Positions 24,435 through 34,896 of a stretch of DNA of 64,000 nt are shown in pieces. The stretch is from Cordilura impudica (lineage: Eukaryota > Arthropoda > Insecta > Diptera > Scathophagidae): positions 29,252,959 to 29,316,958 of the forward strand of contig OY821522.1 in assembly GCA_963682025.1 (NCBI GenBank). Direction: 5' to 3'. The notes under the pieces were generated by a model, which was not told where the DNA came from, searched no databases, and saw only the letters and a program-made list of their open reading frames with translations. The first letter of the stretch is position 1, and each line of letters starts with the position of its first letter. A program made the position numbers and the translations under genes.

Positions 24435-25851
24435 TGTAACAACGCAAATTGCGTTGCACATAAAGGCCACCAACAGAACCAACAACAGCCATAAATACAC
24501 ACCGTAGCGCAACACTACATGGAACGAGAATAACGTCTACGTCACAACAGTAAAGCATATACATTCAACCAAACATGAACAAACCCAGCTCCCACATAAA
24601 AAAACTACACATCAACATACACGCACAACCACACATCATTTCTCAATAATAAAACATCACAGCAGTAATAAATATACATTCAACTAAACAGCAACCAAAC
24701 CAAGCACTCATATAAAACTACACATCAACATACACGCACAACCACACATATACGTCACAACCAAAATATATACAATCAACCAAACCTGAACAAGACAAGC
24801 TGCCTGCTAAAAATAATTATCAAGTGGTTGAAGCAAATGATATTTTTAATTCTCATTCAGTTTATGAATTTGTTTACATAAGAAGGCAAGGTTGGCCTGA
24901 GGATGGGAAGTCAGTTTTCGGCGCTAAGCTGAGTGGTGAGATCTTGCTATAAGATATCCCTAATCTTTTGAAGACGATCGGTACCGGTTGTCATCTATAT
25001 TAATCCAGCCGGCTTAAAGGCTGACTGCTCCCGAAAATCCAGCGGCTTAACGGCTGACTATTCCCGATAATCCAGCGGCTTCACGGCTGACTGATCCCGA
25101 TAATCCAGCGGCTTCACGGCTGACTGGTCCCGATAATTCACGGCTGACTGCTCCCGATAATCCAGCGGCTTAACGGCTGACTGCTCCCGATAATCCAGCG
25201 GCTTAATGGCTAACTGCTCCCGATAATCCAGTGGCTTGTGCTGACTGCTCCCGGCTAACCCCGCTCTTATCATTACAGGTGGCCAAAACACGGTGAACCT
25301 CACGACAGCAACTCTAGTTGCACCGCCAGTATCATCACACTGCCGATACCATCAACCGGCATACTAGAGCCACCTACTGTGCCGCCATCCGTCTGCCAGT
25401 ATAATCGTGCCGCAATATTATCGACATCTGCCGATCGGCGCATTCGAGCCACTATTCGTGCTACTTAGTTGAGTCACCCGACCGGCGCACTCGAGCAAAC
25501 CACTACGCCGCCATCTGACGGCCAGTAGTCGCACCGCCTGTCGACCGACCTGTCGACCGACTCATCCGAGCCAACCACTGCGCCGCCATCTGTCGACCAG
25601 TACATCCGAGTCACCAACTACCGGCTAGCATAGTCACACCTCCGACCGATAATACCAAAGCATAACTGTTGCCAGTCGTGTCTTCATACGTATATAGATA
25701 CATATAAACATATATATACACAATTAGCACTAAAATAAACTACTTTGTAACTAAAAGGTATCGTGCTTTTATTGCATAAGGTTTGAGGGTCCTAAGGCTG
25801 ACTCTGAAGACGACTGGACTACCCCAGCCGTCGATCAAAATCCTTGTTATA
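24435..25851 (+). mobile_element. Solo LTR (1417 bp) inserted in gypsy gag, with 4-bp target duplication
   Basis: The gag frame is interrupted by a segment starting TGTAACAA and ending TTGTTATA; reversed, the end reads TATAACAA, so the termini are inverted repeats with one mismatch. TGGT occurs at 24431-24434 and 25852-25855. Size, TG start and 4-bp duplication fit a solo LTR of a gypsy-type element. Inside are a CA-rich stretch with a roughly 120-bp duplication (24540-24780, shared phrase CATCAACATACACGCACAAC), a 33-bp minisatellite, a GC-rich stretch unlike its neighbours (about 25260-25640) and an AT-rich right part. Strand is arbitrary. Confidence 0.75.
25013..25260 (-). repeat. 33-bp minisatellite inside the solo LTR
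   Basis: About seven units of GGCTGACTGCTCCCGATAAT plus CCAGCGGCTTAAC. On the minus strand they read AVKPLDYREQS repeated, giving an open frame of 81 codons from 25303 down to 25058. Because it lies in a solo LTR, coding is doubtful. Confidence 0.8.
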
Positions 25852-25855
25852 TGGT

Positions 25856-26640
25856 AACTATATAGAATTAGAAAGTTTCATAATAACGGCAGAACTCATC
25901 AATAAAACCCTATCAGACACAGCAAAAATAGATTTTCTTCAATACATTTATCAAAATTTACTAGAACAATGATACAAAAGCACTAAGACAATACCGCAAT
26001 TACAGAACAAACTAGGCTCATTGTTCCAAGGAAAAATGTCAGTTAATTCATTTAAAGAAAAAATACTAATAATAATGGATAGTCTAAACAAATTAGGAAT
26101 AGAAGAATTAGGAAACACTGCATCAATAGCAGAAAAGAACGTAATAAATAAATTAAATAGTACACTGGCCCTGGATACTTTCAAAAAAGGACTAAATGAA
26201 GACTTCAAATCGACTCTATACGCGTCGCGACCAACCACATTGCAAGAGGCATCAGAACTTGCAGTTGAAATTGAAAATGAAAAGAATGCAACTCATAACA
26301 AAATTTTATACATCAGAAGAGAAAAATCACGCTATCAGCAAAATCACAACAATTCACTTCTTACGGACAAAACAACAACAGAAACCACACGAACATTTTA
26401 GAAACAACAATTTCAACACTACTTTCACAAGAAACAACAATTTCAATAACAACAACCACAATAACAACAGAAACGGTAACTTCAACAGAAATAACAATAG
26501 CACCAGATTTAATAGAGACGGTAGGGAATACCAAAATAACAACTCCAGAAACAACAATAAACATATACACACCATACAGAATTCGGGAAACTCAATAGGC
26601 TTGGAGTACGTGGATATTCCAGACAGCCGAAACTGAGAGT
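25856..26640 (+). pseudogene. Gypsy gag, main part
   Basis: The frame resumes with NYIELESFIITAELINKTL, has a TGA near 25971, then GKMSVNSFKEKILIIMDSLN and RPTTLQEASELAVEIENEKN, typical of mdg1/412-type gag. After a shift the tail is asparagine/arginine-rich (FNRNNNSTRFNRDGREYQ) with no CCHC zinc knuckle, so RNA binding would rest on the basic Asn-rich tail. It is inactive as it stands because of the upstream solo LTR, the stop and the shift. Confidence 0.85.
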
Positions 26641-26905
26641 ATGCAAAATATCGGATACTAATAAGAATTTCGTTTTCACAACTTACAAAAATAAAAAACT
26701 AACATTTCTTGTCGATACAGGAGCCGACATATCACTTTGTCGCATGCAAAAGGATTTCGAAGGCGAACCATATGAACCAGAAGAAAAATGTAAACTAACA
26801 GGAATTACCACAGAAGAAATCAATTCTTTAGGCACGATAAATTTAGAACTATCACTGAATGACGAAATAATAGGACGGCATAATAGGTAGAGATTTTTTC
26901 GGGAA
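26641..26905 (+). pseudogene. Gypsy aspartic protease
   Basis: LTFLVDTGADISLCRM carries the DTGA active-site motif of retropepsins, which cleave the polyprotein. YEPEEKCKLTGITTEEINSL follows. A stop occurs near 26888 (GRHNR then TAG), before the usual end of the domain. It lies between gag and the RT linker in normal gypsy order. Confidence 0.85.
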
Positions 26906-26925
26906 ATTTCTATGCAAAATAGATT

Positions 26926-27456
26926 ATGAAACATCTACAATTTCTTTTTTTTGTTAATGATAATACCATAACACTTCCAATGCATACAAAGGCAATTAAG
27001 ACACTACAAATAAAAATACCTTCAAGAACTGAAATTATACAAACATTAAAACTAAATTTAAATGAAGACAGCGTAATTTTTAATAGTGAATTAAAACCAG
27101 GTGTATTTTTAAGTAATTCAATAGCTCCCAAAAGCGGCATGACACATTTAAAAATTTTAAACACAACAAATGAAGAAATAACTTTACAAGGCATTAAACT
27201 CAAACCCTATGACGTATTAAATTACAACAATATAAACAGCAATGAACGTTTTAACAAAATTTTGAATGACTTGCAATTAGACCATAGGAACGAACGTTTT
27301 TGTTTAGAAGACGAAAAATTAAGCGTCAAAAATTTTTACAAACAAAAAATTGCAACTTCAAACAACACACCTGTTTACATTAAAAACTATAGATTAACAC
27401 ACTCACATACTGACATAATAAATGAACAAGTACAGAAAAGCTTTATGACGAAATAA
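26926..27456 (+). pseudogene. Gypsy pol linker leading into RT
   Basis: A 176-codon open frame with IKIPSRTEIIQTLKLNLN and LKPGVFLSNSIAPKSG, then NNTPVYIKNYRLTHSHTDI, the block that precedes the RT palm in mdg1/412-like elements. It ends in a frameshift: the next RT residues (LYDEIIEPSVSPYNAPLLLV) are in another frame at 27445. Confidence 0.75.
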
Positions 27457-28050
27457 TAGAGCCATCAGTTAGCCCATATAATGCACCACTTCTTTTAGTA
27501 CCAAAGAAAAACGTGGAGGATAAAAAATGGAGAATTGTTGTAGATTTTAGAAAACTCAATGACAGGATTATCAATGACAAATTCCCCCTAACTACAAAGA
27601 TTAGAAGATATTTTGGATAAATTAGGTAGAGCGAAATGGTTCTCTACACTCGATATGACTAATTCATTTCATCAAATTGAATTAACAAAAGACCGCTAAC
27701 CGCTTTTTCCACACCACACGGACATTTTCAATTTAAAAGACTTCTATTCGGACAAAAAATTTCTTCTAATAGCTTTTAGAGAATGGTTACAATAGCACTA
27801 TCCGGACTAGGATCCGAAGCATTTCTTTATGTAGATGACATAATCGTATACGGTTGTAGTTTAAATCACTACAACGAAAATTTGATAAAAGTTTTAGACC
27901 GATTACAAAAATACAACTTAAAACTAAATCCAAAGAAATGTAATTTTCTAAGACCAGAAGTAATTTACCTAGGACATTTAATAACAAAAGACGGTGTAAA
28001 GACAGACCCATCAAAATATGATGTTATAAACACTTACCCAAGGAAATAAA
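27445..28050 (+). pseudogene. Gypsy reverse transcriptase
   Basis: PYNAPLLLVPKKN, KWRIVVDFRKLND, AFSTPHGHFQFKRLLFG and the intact catalytic block AFLYVDDIIVYG (YVDD near 27829-27843), then LKLNPKKCNFLRPEVIYLGH. Several shifts and stops fall between 27590 and 27790. The polymerase motifs place it firmly in Ty3/gypsy. Confidence 0.93.
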
Positions 28051-28480
28051 TGCACTATTAAGGAAATCAGTAGAATTCATATGGACGGAAAAATGCCAAC
28101 TTGCTTATGAGGAATTGAAAGAAAAATTAACTAATCCACCAGTATTACAATAATTTAATTTCACTTTTTTTCACACAAAAATCCTTCATCAAAGATGACT
28201 AGAATAAGGTTAGATTAAAGTGATTATGACTTCACAACAGTGCAAAAAAAAGGAAAAATGAATACAAATGCCGAAGCACTTTCCAGGATAGAAATTAACT
28301 CAGACATACTAAAAGAAGTGATACCGCAAGAGAATGACGAAAGAGATAAGAAAGTATTAGTAACAACGAGGGCCATGCAAAATAAACTAAATAAGGCAAA
28401 TAGGAATCAAAATGATGATGCAAAAAATGAGGCAAATAATATAGGTACCAATATTAATGATTCAAATGAAGCAAGGAGTA
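28051..28480 (+). pseudogene. Gypsy RNase H, core deleted
   Basis: The entry sequence TEKCQLAYEELKEKLTNPPV is followed after about 100 bases by SDYDFTTVQKKGKMNTNAEA, the text that normally closes RNase H and leads to integrase. The catalytic middle, several hundred bases in a full element, is missing, so this copy cannot remove its RNA template strand. Confidence 0.75.
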
Positions 28481-28590
28481 AAAATTGAAATGAAGAAGAA
28501 AAGAATATGGAAAGATGTAGTTCTTAGAGGCCTGATCAACTTCAAATATGGGAATGCACATCCATAAGTGATGTCAGAAATATAAGAAAA

Positions 28591-30064
28591 TTGAAATTTA
28601 ATAAGCTTGAAAATATAGAAGAAAGAGATATAATAATTGAAGATAACGTTGTGCACACTGGACGTGCTGATAATCCATCGAAACCTGTTTCGACCATGGA
28701 GAAATCACGTACTCAAAATAAGAATGATCTAAATATAGGACGTAACGATAATTCATCGAAACAAGATTTGATTATAGAGAAGTTACATACTAAAGATATA
28801 CAATATAATAATAATATACATGCAAGATTCAGCGACAACTCAGCGAAACTAGATTCGATTCTGAGAAAACTGATATCTAAAATGAGAAAAGAAAATAAAA
28901 AGGAACTAGCGCTATCAAAGGAAGATAAATTATTTAAAATATATACAAAAGAAGAATTAAAAGAAATATATACAAAAATGAGAATCAATAACAAAAGTCC
29001 TCAGCTTAAAATATTAATATACAATGCCCCAAAAAGGATAACAGATGACATTTTAAAATATAAACTAATTGACGAATTCCACAATACCACACACGCAGGC
29101 CATTTAAGAATAAGAAAAAAAATTATCAAACTGAAACAGCGATACACTTGGAAGAAGTTGAATAAAATGGTAAGGAAATTTGTGTCACATTGTGACAGTT
29201 GTATTAAAAACAAACAAACAAAACACATAAAAGAACCACTAATACTAACAACCACACCGAACAATAGTTTTGAGATGATTTTAATTGACACTGTTGGTCC
29301 TCTTCAGATTTCAAATAATTACAGATACATTTTAACAATGCAATGTGAGTTAACTAAATTTATTGTTGCACATCCAATGCCGACAAAGGATGCAATCACT
29401 AGAGCAAGAACATTAGTCGAACAATTTATTTTGAAATATGGTCAATTTAAGGTAAAGTCCGACAGAGGGACAGAATTTACAAACGAAGTTATGCGTAACA
29501 TATGTTCATTTTTACGGATTAAACAAATATTCTCAACCCCTTATCATCACGAGACGTTAGGAGCAATTGAAAAAAACCATAGGGTTCTGAATGAATTTTT
29601 GCTAACAACAGCAAATGATCGTGAATGGGATAAATGGATTCCATACTTCACGTTTGCGTATAACACAGCACAACACATAGATACAGGGTATACACCATTC
29701 GAGTTAGTTTACGGAAAATTACCATACTTGCCATCTGACAGTTTATAAAATGAAAGGAAATTCTACAATTATGAAGATTATGTAATTGAACTAAAAGGCA
29801 AACTACAATACTCCCTAAATAAGGCTAAAGATATGTTGTCACAAGCAAAAATACAAAGAATTGAAAATACAAAATATACAAATAAATTAAATTTAAAGAT
29901 AGGAGACCAACTATTGCTTATAGCAGAAAATAGAAAAAAAACCAAAGTCCAAATAAAGGTCCATATACAATTTTAACAAGAAATAATGTAAATACTGTAA
30001 TTAGTTATAATGGCATTGACAAAGAAATACATAACAACAATTTGAAACCACACTATACATATTA
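28591..30064 (+). pseudogene. Gypsy integrase and pol C-terminus
   Basis: An HHCC zinc domain (HNTTHAGHLRIRK to CDSCIKNKQTKH) is followed by the DDE core: ILIDTVGPL, VKSDRGTEFTNEV and GAIEKNHRVLNEF. TAA at 29746-29748 interrupts an otherwise continuing frame (NERKFYNYEDYVIELKGKL), and after a shift the tail GPYTILTRNNVN ends with HNNNLKPHYTY and TAA at 30064. Integrase inserts the DNA copy in the genome. No env-like frame follows. Confidence 0.92.
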
Positions 30065-30150
30065 AGTAAGAATTAACATTGTTAAAACAAATAGAATATA
30101 ATTATTACACATTAAGTAAACATGTTTAATTTTATTATAATAAAATAAGA

Positions 30151-30955
30151 CAAGTAAGAAAATTATAGTCGGTCTAGACCGACTATACGATACCCTATAC
30201 CATGCATTTAGATACCCTATCTCTCAGGATATAGAAAATAAGCATAAACCAAATTTGAGTGGGATTTTTGTTAATTTTTTTGCTGCAGATATGAAAATGT
30301 TCATATCGGATGCTATATCTATATGGGGACTAGGCCCAAAAATGGACCGATCCTGACCATGTTTGGTAAAGTCTCTTGTATTTTGCAAAAATATATGCAA
30401 ACAAAATTTGAAAAGAATCCTTGCAATATTTTTGTTTTTTGATAGATTTAAGTGAAGATCGGAAAGCCGCTCTATATGGGGCCTATGACTAAGAGTTGTC
30501 CTATAGGGACCATTTTTGGACTATTCATTAATGGATGTAATAAACACATACAAACCCAATTTGACTAAGATTTATAGGATAATTTGGATCTTATGGCAAT
30601 TTATGTTGATTTCATAGGGGTCATTTGTATGGGGGCTAGGTGTGAACATGGACCAATTCTCACCAATTTCAATTGCGTTCATCCCATGGCCGAAAAAAGC
30701 TTATATACAAAATTTCATAAAGGTGTTTTCATATTTGCGACCTGCAGTTTGATTACAAGCTTTACATGGACACACAGACGGACGGACGGACGGACGGACG
30801 GACGGACATCGTTAAATCGAATCAGAAAGTGATTCTGATTCGATCGGTATAATAAAAGATGGGTCTAGGTCAAATATTTTTGGTAGTTTCAAACAGCAGC
30901 ACAAAGTCATTATACCCAAACCACATAGTGGTATAGGGTATAATTATGGGGGAAT
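30151..30955 (+). repeat. Family A dispersed repeat, left arm of a palindrome
   Basis: Starts CAAGTAAGAAAATTATAG with the hairpin AGTCGGTCTAGACCGACT, runs through TATGGGGACTAGGCCCAAAA and a (GACG)n microsatellite near 30778-30805, and ends near CCACATAGTGGTATAGGG. It has no protein-like frame (ORF pieces are shared only because copies are similar). It matches 44923-45715 and 31009-33106 in reverse orientation. Confidence 0.85.
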
Positions 30956-31020
30956 TTTTTATACCCTATACCACATAGTGGTATAGGGTATAATTATGGG
31001 GGAATTTTTTATACCCTATA
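30921..31020. repeat. 50-bp tandem pair at the centre of the palindrome
   Basis: CCACATAGTGGTATAGGG plus TATAATTATGGGGGAATTTT occurs at 30921 and again at 30971, exactly 50 bp apart. It then runs into the mirrored arm (CCACTATGTGGTTTGGG). The words themselves contain the small hairpin CCAC-ATAG-TGG. Confidence 0.8.
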
Positions 31021-31540
31021 CCACTATGTGGTTTGGGTATAATGACTTTGTGCTGCTGTTTGTAACAACCAAAAATATTTGACCTAGACCCATCTTTAAT
31101 TATACCGATCGAATCAGAATCACTTTTTGGATCGATTTAACAATGTCCGTCCGTCCGTCTGTGTGTCCATGTAAACCTTGTAATCAAACTGCAGGTCGCA
31201 AATATGAATATATTTGGATGAAATTTGGTACATAAGCTTTCATCAGCTATGGAATGAACGCTGTTGAAATTGGTGAGAATCGGTCCATGTTCAGACCTAG
31301 CCCCCATACAAATGACCCCTATAAAATCGACAAAAATTGCCATAAGATCCAAATTGTCGTACAGATCTTAGTCAAATTGGGTTTGTATGTGTTTATTACA
31401 TCCATTAATGAATAGTCCAAAAAAGGTCCCTATAGGACAACTCTTGGTCATAGGCCCCATATAGAGCTGCTTCCCGATCTTCACTTAAATCTATCAAAAA
31501 ACAAAAGTATTGCACTGATTCATCTCAAATTTTGTTTGTA

Positions 31541-32845
31541 ACGGGTGATTTTTTAAGAGCTTGATAACTTTTTTTTAAAAAAAACGCATAAAATTTGCAA
31601 AATCTCATCGGTTCTTTATTTGAAACGTTAGATTGGTCCATGACATTTACTTTTTGAAGATAATTTCATTTAAATGTTGACCGCGGCTGCGTCTTAGGTG
31701 GTCCATTCGGAAAGTCCAATTTTGGGCAGCTTTTTCGAGCATTTCGGCCGGAATAGCCCGAATTTCTTCGGAAATGTTGTCTTCCAAAGCTGGAATAGTT
31801 GCTGGCTTATTTCTGTAGACTTTAGACTTGACGTAGCCCCACAAAAAATAGTCTAAAGGCGTCAAATCGCATGATCTTGGTGGCCAACTTACCGGTCCAT
31901 TTCTTGAGATGAATTGTTCTCCGAAGTTTTCCCTCAAAATGGCCATAGAATCGCGAGCTGTGTGGCATGTAGCGCCATCTTGTTGAAACCACATGTCAAC
32001 CAAGTTCAGTTCTTCCATTTTTGGCAACAAAAAGTTTGTTAGCATCGAACGATAGCGATCGCCATTCACCGTAACGTTGCGTCCAACAGCATCTTTGAAA
32101 AAATACGGTCCAATGATTCCACCAGCGTACAAACCACACCAAACAGTGCATTTTTCGGGATGCATGGGCAGTTCTTGAACGGCTTCTGGTTGCTCTTCAC
32201 TCCAAATACGGCAATTTTGCTTATTTACGAAGCCATTCAACCAGAAATGAGCCTCATCGCTGAACAAAATTTGTCGATAAAAAAGCGGATTTTCTGCCAA
32301 CTTTTCTAGGGCCCATTCACTGAAAATTAGACGTTGTGGCAGATCGTTCGGCTTCAGTTCTTGCACGAGCTGTATTTTATACGGTTTTACACCAAGATCT
32401 TTGCGTAAAATCTTCCATGTGGTCGAATAACACAAACCCAATTGCTGCGAACGGCGACGAATCGACATTTCACGGTCTTCAGTAACACTCTCAGAAACAG
32501 ACGCAATATTCTCTTCTGTACGCACTGTACGCATTCGTGTGGTTGGTTTAATGTCCAATAAAGTAAACTGAGTGCGAAACTTGGTCACAATCGCATTAAT
32601 TGTTTGCTCACTTGGTCGATTATGTAGACCATAAATCGGACGTAAAGCGCGAAACACATTTCGAACCGAACACTGATTTTGGTAATAAAATTCAATGATT
32701 TGCAAGCGTTGCTCGTTAGTAAGTCTATTCATGATGAAATGTCAAAGCATACTGAGCATCTTTCTCTTTGACACCATGTCTGAAATCCCACGTGATCTGT
32801 CAAATACTAATGCATGAAAATCCTAACCTCAAAAAAATCACCCGT
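31541..32845 (-). mobile_element. Mariner element, rosa type (DD41D), complete
   Basis: 1305 bp. Both ends carry the inverted repeat ACGGGTGATTTTTT (left 31541-31554; right end reversed, with one extra T), flanked by a TA duplication at 31539-31540 and 32846-32847. The family A copy near 61787 shows the unfilled site TATATATTTTTGC, so borders are firm. One uninterrupted transposase frame fills the centre. Confidence 0.93.
31647..32732 (-). CDS. Mariner transposase (DD41D, rosa subfamily)
   Basis: 361 codons, ATG at 32732 to TAA, no internal stop. The N-terminus (MNRLTNEQRLQIIEFYYQN then CSVRNVFRALRP) is the first helix-turn-helix that binds the inverted ends, followed by a second DNA-binding helix pair (RRRSQQLGLCYSTTWKILRK). 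The catalytic core shows FSDEAHFWLNG, FQQDGATCHTAR and LTPLDYFLWG. I count 41 residues between the second and third aspartates, the spacing of the rosa mariners first known from Ceratitis rosa. Such proteins cut and paste the element into TA sites. Length is normal for the family, and all three acidic residues and both ends are present, so it could be active. It differs sharply from the decayed elements around it. Confidence 0.93.
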   Translation of the reverse strand: MNRLTNEQRLQIIEFYYQNQCSVRNVFRALRPIYGLHNRPSEQTINAIVTKFRTQFTLLDIKPTTRMRTVRTEENIASVSESVTEDREMSIRRRSQQLGLCYSTTWKILRKDLGVKPYKIQLVQELKPNDLPQRLIFSEWALEKLAENPLFYRQILFSDEAHFWLNGFVNKQNCRIWSEEQPEAVQELPMHPEKCTVWCGLYAGGIIGPYFFKDAVGRNVTVNGDRYRSMLTNFLLPKMEELNLVDMWFQQDGATCHTARDSMAILRENFGEQFISRNGPVSWPPRSCDLTPLDYFLWGYVKSKVYRNKPATIPALEDNISEEIRAIPAEMLEKAAQNWTFRMDHLRRSRGQHLNEIIFKK

Positions 32846-33115
32846 TATATATTTTCGCAAAATACAAGAGACTTTACCAACCATTGTCAGGATCGGTCCA
32901 TTTTTGGACCTAGTCCCCATATAGACATAGCACCCGATATGGACTTTTTCATATCTGCAGCCAAAAAAATTTATAAAAATGCCACTCAAATTTGGTTTAT
33001 GCTTATTTTCTATATCCAACTAGCTGGGCCTAAGAGATAGGGTCTCTAAACGCATGGTATAGGGTATCGTATAGTCGGTCTAGACCGACTATAATTTTCT
33101 TACTTGTTTTTCTCT

Positions 33116-33127
33116 TAAAGATGAGGG
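33116..33127 (+). other. Gypsy polypurine tract
   Basis: TAAAGATGAGGG runs straight into the TGTAGTG start of the 3' LTR. This fixes the LTR start, which the 5' copy alone would leave ambiguous. Confidence 0.7.
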
Positions 33128-33600
33128 TGTAGTGTAACCATGTTGTCATACCATAGGCACAGCGAACACTCACCAACTTCGACTACGTAGCATGACAAAT
33201 TGGCAACACATACTGAAGTTGTCATGTTACAAATGCCGAAGTGGCTCACAAGAATATTAACCGCTTGCATATAATTATGACACATGTAACTTAAACTGAT
33301 AATAAAATATTGAGTAATTTAGGAAATCACTCAATACTAGATAACTTAATTAATTCTAATAAGTAGCATATAAGCCAGAATAAATGTAAAATAAAAACAG
33401 ATTATTACTAACAACTGAAGTTAGCACTTGTTGTCTTTATTTGAAGTAACAGTTTTAAAATCTTTTGGCAGTACTCTCGAACGCCTATTAATAAGCTGAA
33501 ACCCTTTTTAGCTGTATAAATATAATTAAGGGATGTAGGGGAAAACTAACTTTACTTTTTCGAATTACAAATAAGGATATATAGAACAATATCCTTCACA
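33128..33600 (+). repeat. Gypsy element 3' LTR (473 bp)
   Basis: TGTAGTGTAACCATG to ATATCCTTCACA, the partner of 23145-23610. The flank afterwards (ATTTTTTAAAAAGATATTTT) resumes the simple repeat seen left of the 5' LTR. Four-base flanks are CTTT on the left and ATTT on the right, one mismatch for a gypsy-size duplication. Confidence 0.92.
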
Positions 33601-34091
33601 ATTTTTTAAAAAGATATTTTAAAAAAGTACACTTTAAGAGAGATACTTTTTGAAGAATGGTACTTCAAAAAAAAATTTATTGTTTCAAAAACAACTTCCC
33701 TTGTTATAAGGATCAAGAAAATATATGGTTTATGGGCTCAGGAATTTATTTCGATGCGTTATAGCGGAATGTCAAACTGATATATACCCTCTGCATATAT
33801 ACACTTTGATATATACCCCTGTGTAGGGTTTTAAATCGATTAGTATTGAAAATTTTTGATTTAATTAAAAAAAAATTATAATTGAATTTTAGATTTGTCT
33901 TAGGACGTCTGAAAATTTATAAACTATTGTTAATAAATGAATATTCATCCTAACTATTTGGAGAAATCATCTTGATTAATTTTTAATATTAGCGCGTTGT
34001 CCCCGAAAATACGTATTAATGTTATTAATTGGTGAAAAGTTCCATATGGTTAATGTAAGTGCATTATACATTTTTGCCGGGCAGTCTTCTA
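33601..34091. repeat. Simple repeat remnant and short family B fragment
   Basis: 33601-33690 continues the TACTTTTTAAAA repeat. 33700-33800 carries the family B ending (TTGTTATAAGGATCAAGAAA, GATGCGTTATAGCGGAAT, ATATATACCCTCTGCA). The rest is AT-rich with no recognised feature. Confidence 0.55.
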
Positions 34092-34094
34092 TTA

Positions 34095-34540
34095 CACTGT
34101 GGAACAAATTCAGGTTAGCAAAAGTTAGGTCGATTCTGAGAGTGAGGGGTGAAAACAGAATCTAAATTAGAAGACCCGTGTCGCGGCGTTTGTTTATGTT
34201 AGTTCGAATTTTTTTTTAATCGACCTTCGAACTTTGCAGTCAAATGCCGATTTTTAGCATATTGTTTATACGGTTTTTTTGGCTATAACTCGTCGACTAA
34301 TTGATATTTTTTCAGTATGTAAAAGCCAAGTTATTGCTAGGGACCTGTGCAGTAATTAAAATTTTGTAAAAAAAAATTGATTCAGAAAGTTTTTGTGGTG
34401 CTTATGAAGCAAAATGTTGGAAAAATTATTTTTTTTCATGCTTTTTGAAAATATTTTCCACAAAACTAAGTCTTTTTTGCTTTCTGTTTGATCTATAATA
34501 TGCTTCTCAGTTTCTTCAATAAATTTCATTTCAAAAGAAA
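34095..34540 (+). repeat. Left terminal inverted repeat of the CACTG element
   Basis: Shares GTCGATTCTGAGAGTGAGGG, GGCTATAACTCGTCGACTAA, TGGTGCTTATGAAGCAAAAT and CTCAGTTTCTTCAATAA with the reverse complement of 36979-37423. Confidence 0.88.
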
Positions 34541-34896
34541 ATGGTCTTAGTCGATAATTTGCGTTAAAAATCCCAAAACCATTAAATAAAGAGCGATTTA
34601 GGTAGAAGTAATTAAAAAGGGAAGTTCCAAGAAATAGGAATTAGTAAAACAACTATTTTGTTTTCAACCACCGCACAGGTAGCGATTTTTTTTGTTTCGT
34701 ACAAGCGAACTAATTTCAAAAATGAAGATTCAGTTAAGACTCGAAACTCAGCCGAAGCTGATGTCTTTTAATTTTCGCTCGGTCGTGATAAAATTCGCTA
34801 TTAGTTTTTTTTGAACTTATTTCATTTTGTGAGTGATTTAAGTTAGGTGCATCGGTTTCATAAAAAGTACTTTGTATAATATATATTGTATTAAAA

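Larger units (their letters stand above)
31009..33106 (-). repeat. Family A dispersed repeat, right arm, interrupted by mariner
   Basis: A reverse-oriented family A copy (31009-31540 and 32846-33106) ending with the TCTAGACC hairpin and TTTTCTTACTTG. The mariner at 31541-32845 splits it. The uninterrupted site is visible in the copies at 45456 and near 61787. Confidence 0.88.

Noticed and set aside
25058..25303. 81-codon minus-strand frame with AVKPLDYREQS repeats as a gene
   Set aside because: Lies wholly within a minisatellite inside a solo LTR; recorded as a repeat.
26354..26575. Minus-strand hydrophobic frames opposite the Asn-rich gag tail
   Set aside because: Shadow of the plus-strand gag.
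30584..31352. Similar short proteins starting MDLMAIYVDFIGVICMG (also 45032-45268)
   Set aside because: They are family A repeat text in both orientations; similarity reflects repeat copies, with no sign of coding constraint.
31009..33106. Family A palindrome as the mariner's own inverted ends
   Set aside because: The mariner has its own short ends and TA duplications, and other family A copies exist without it.
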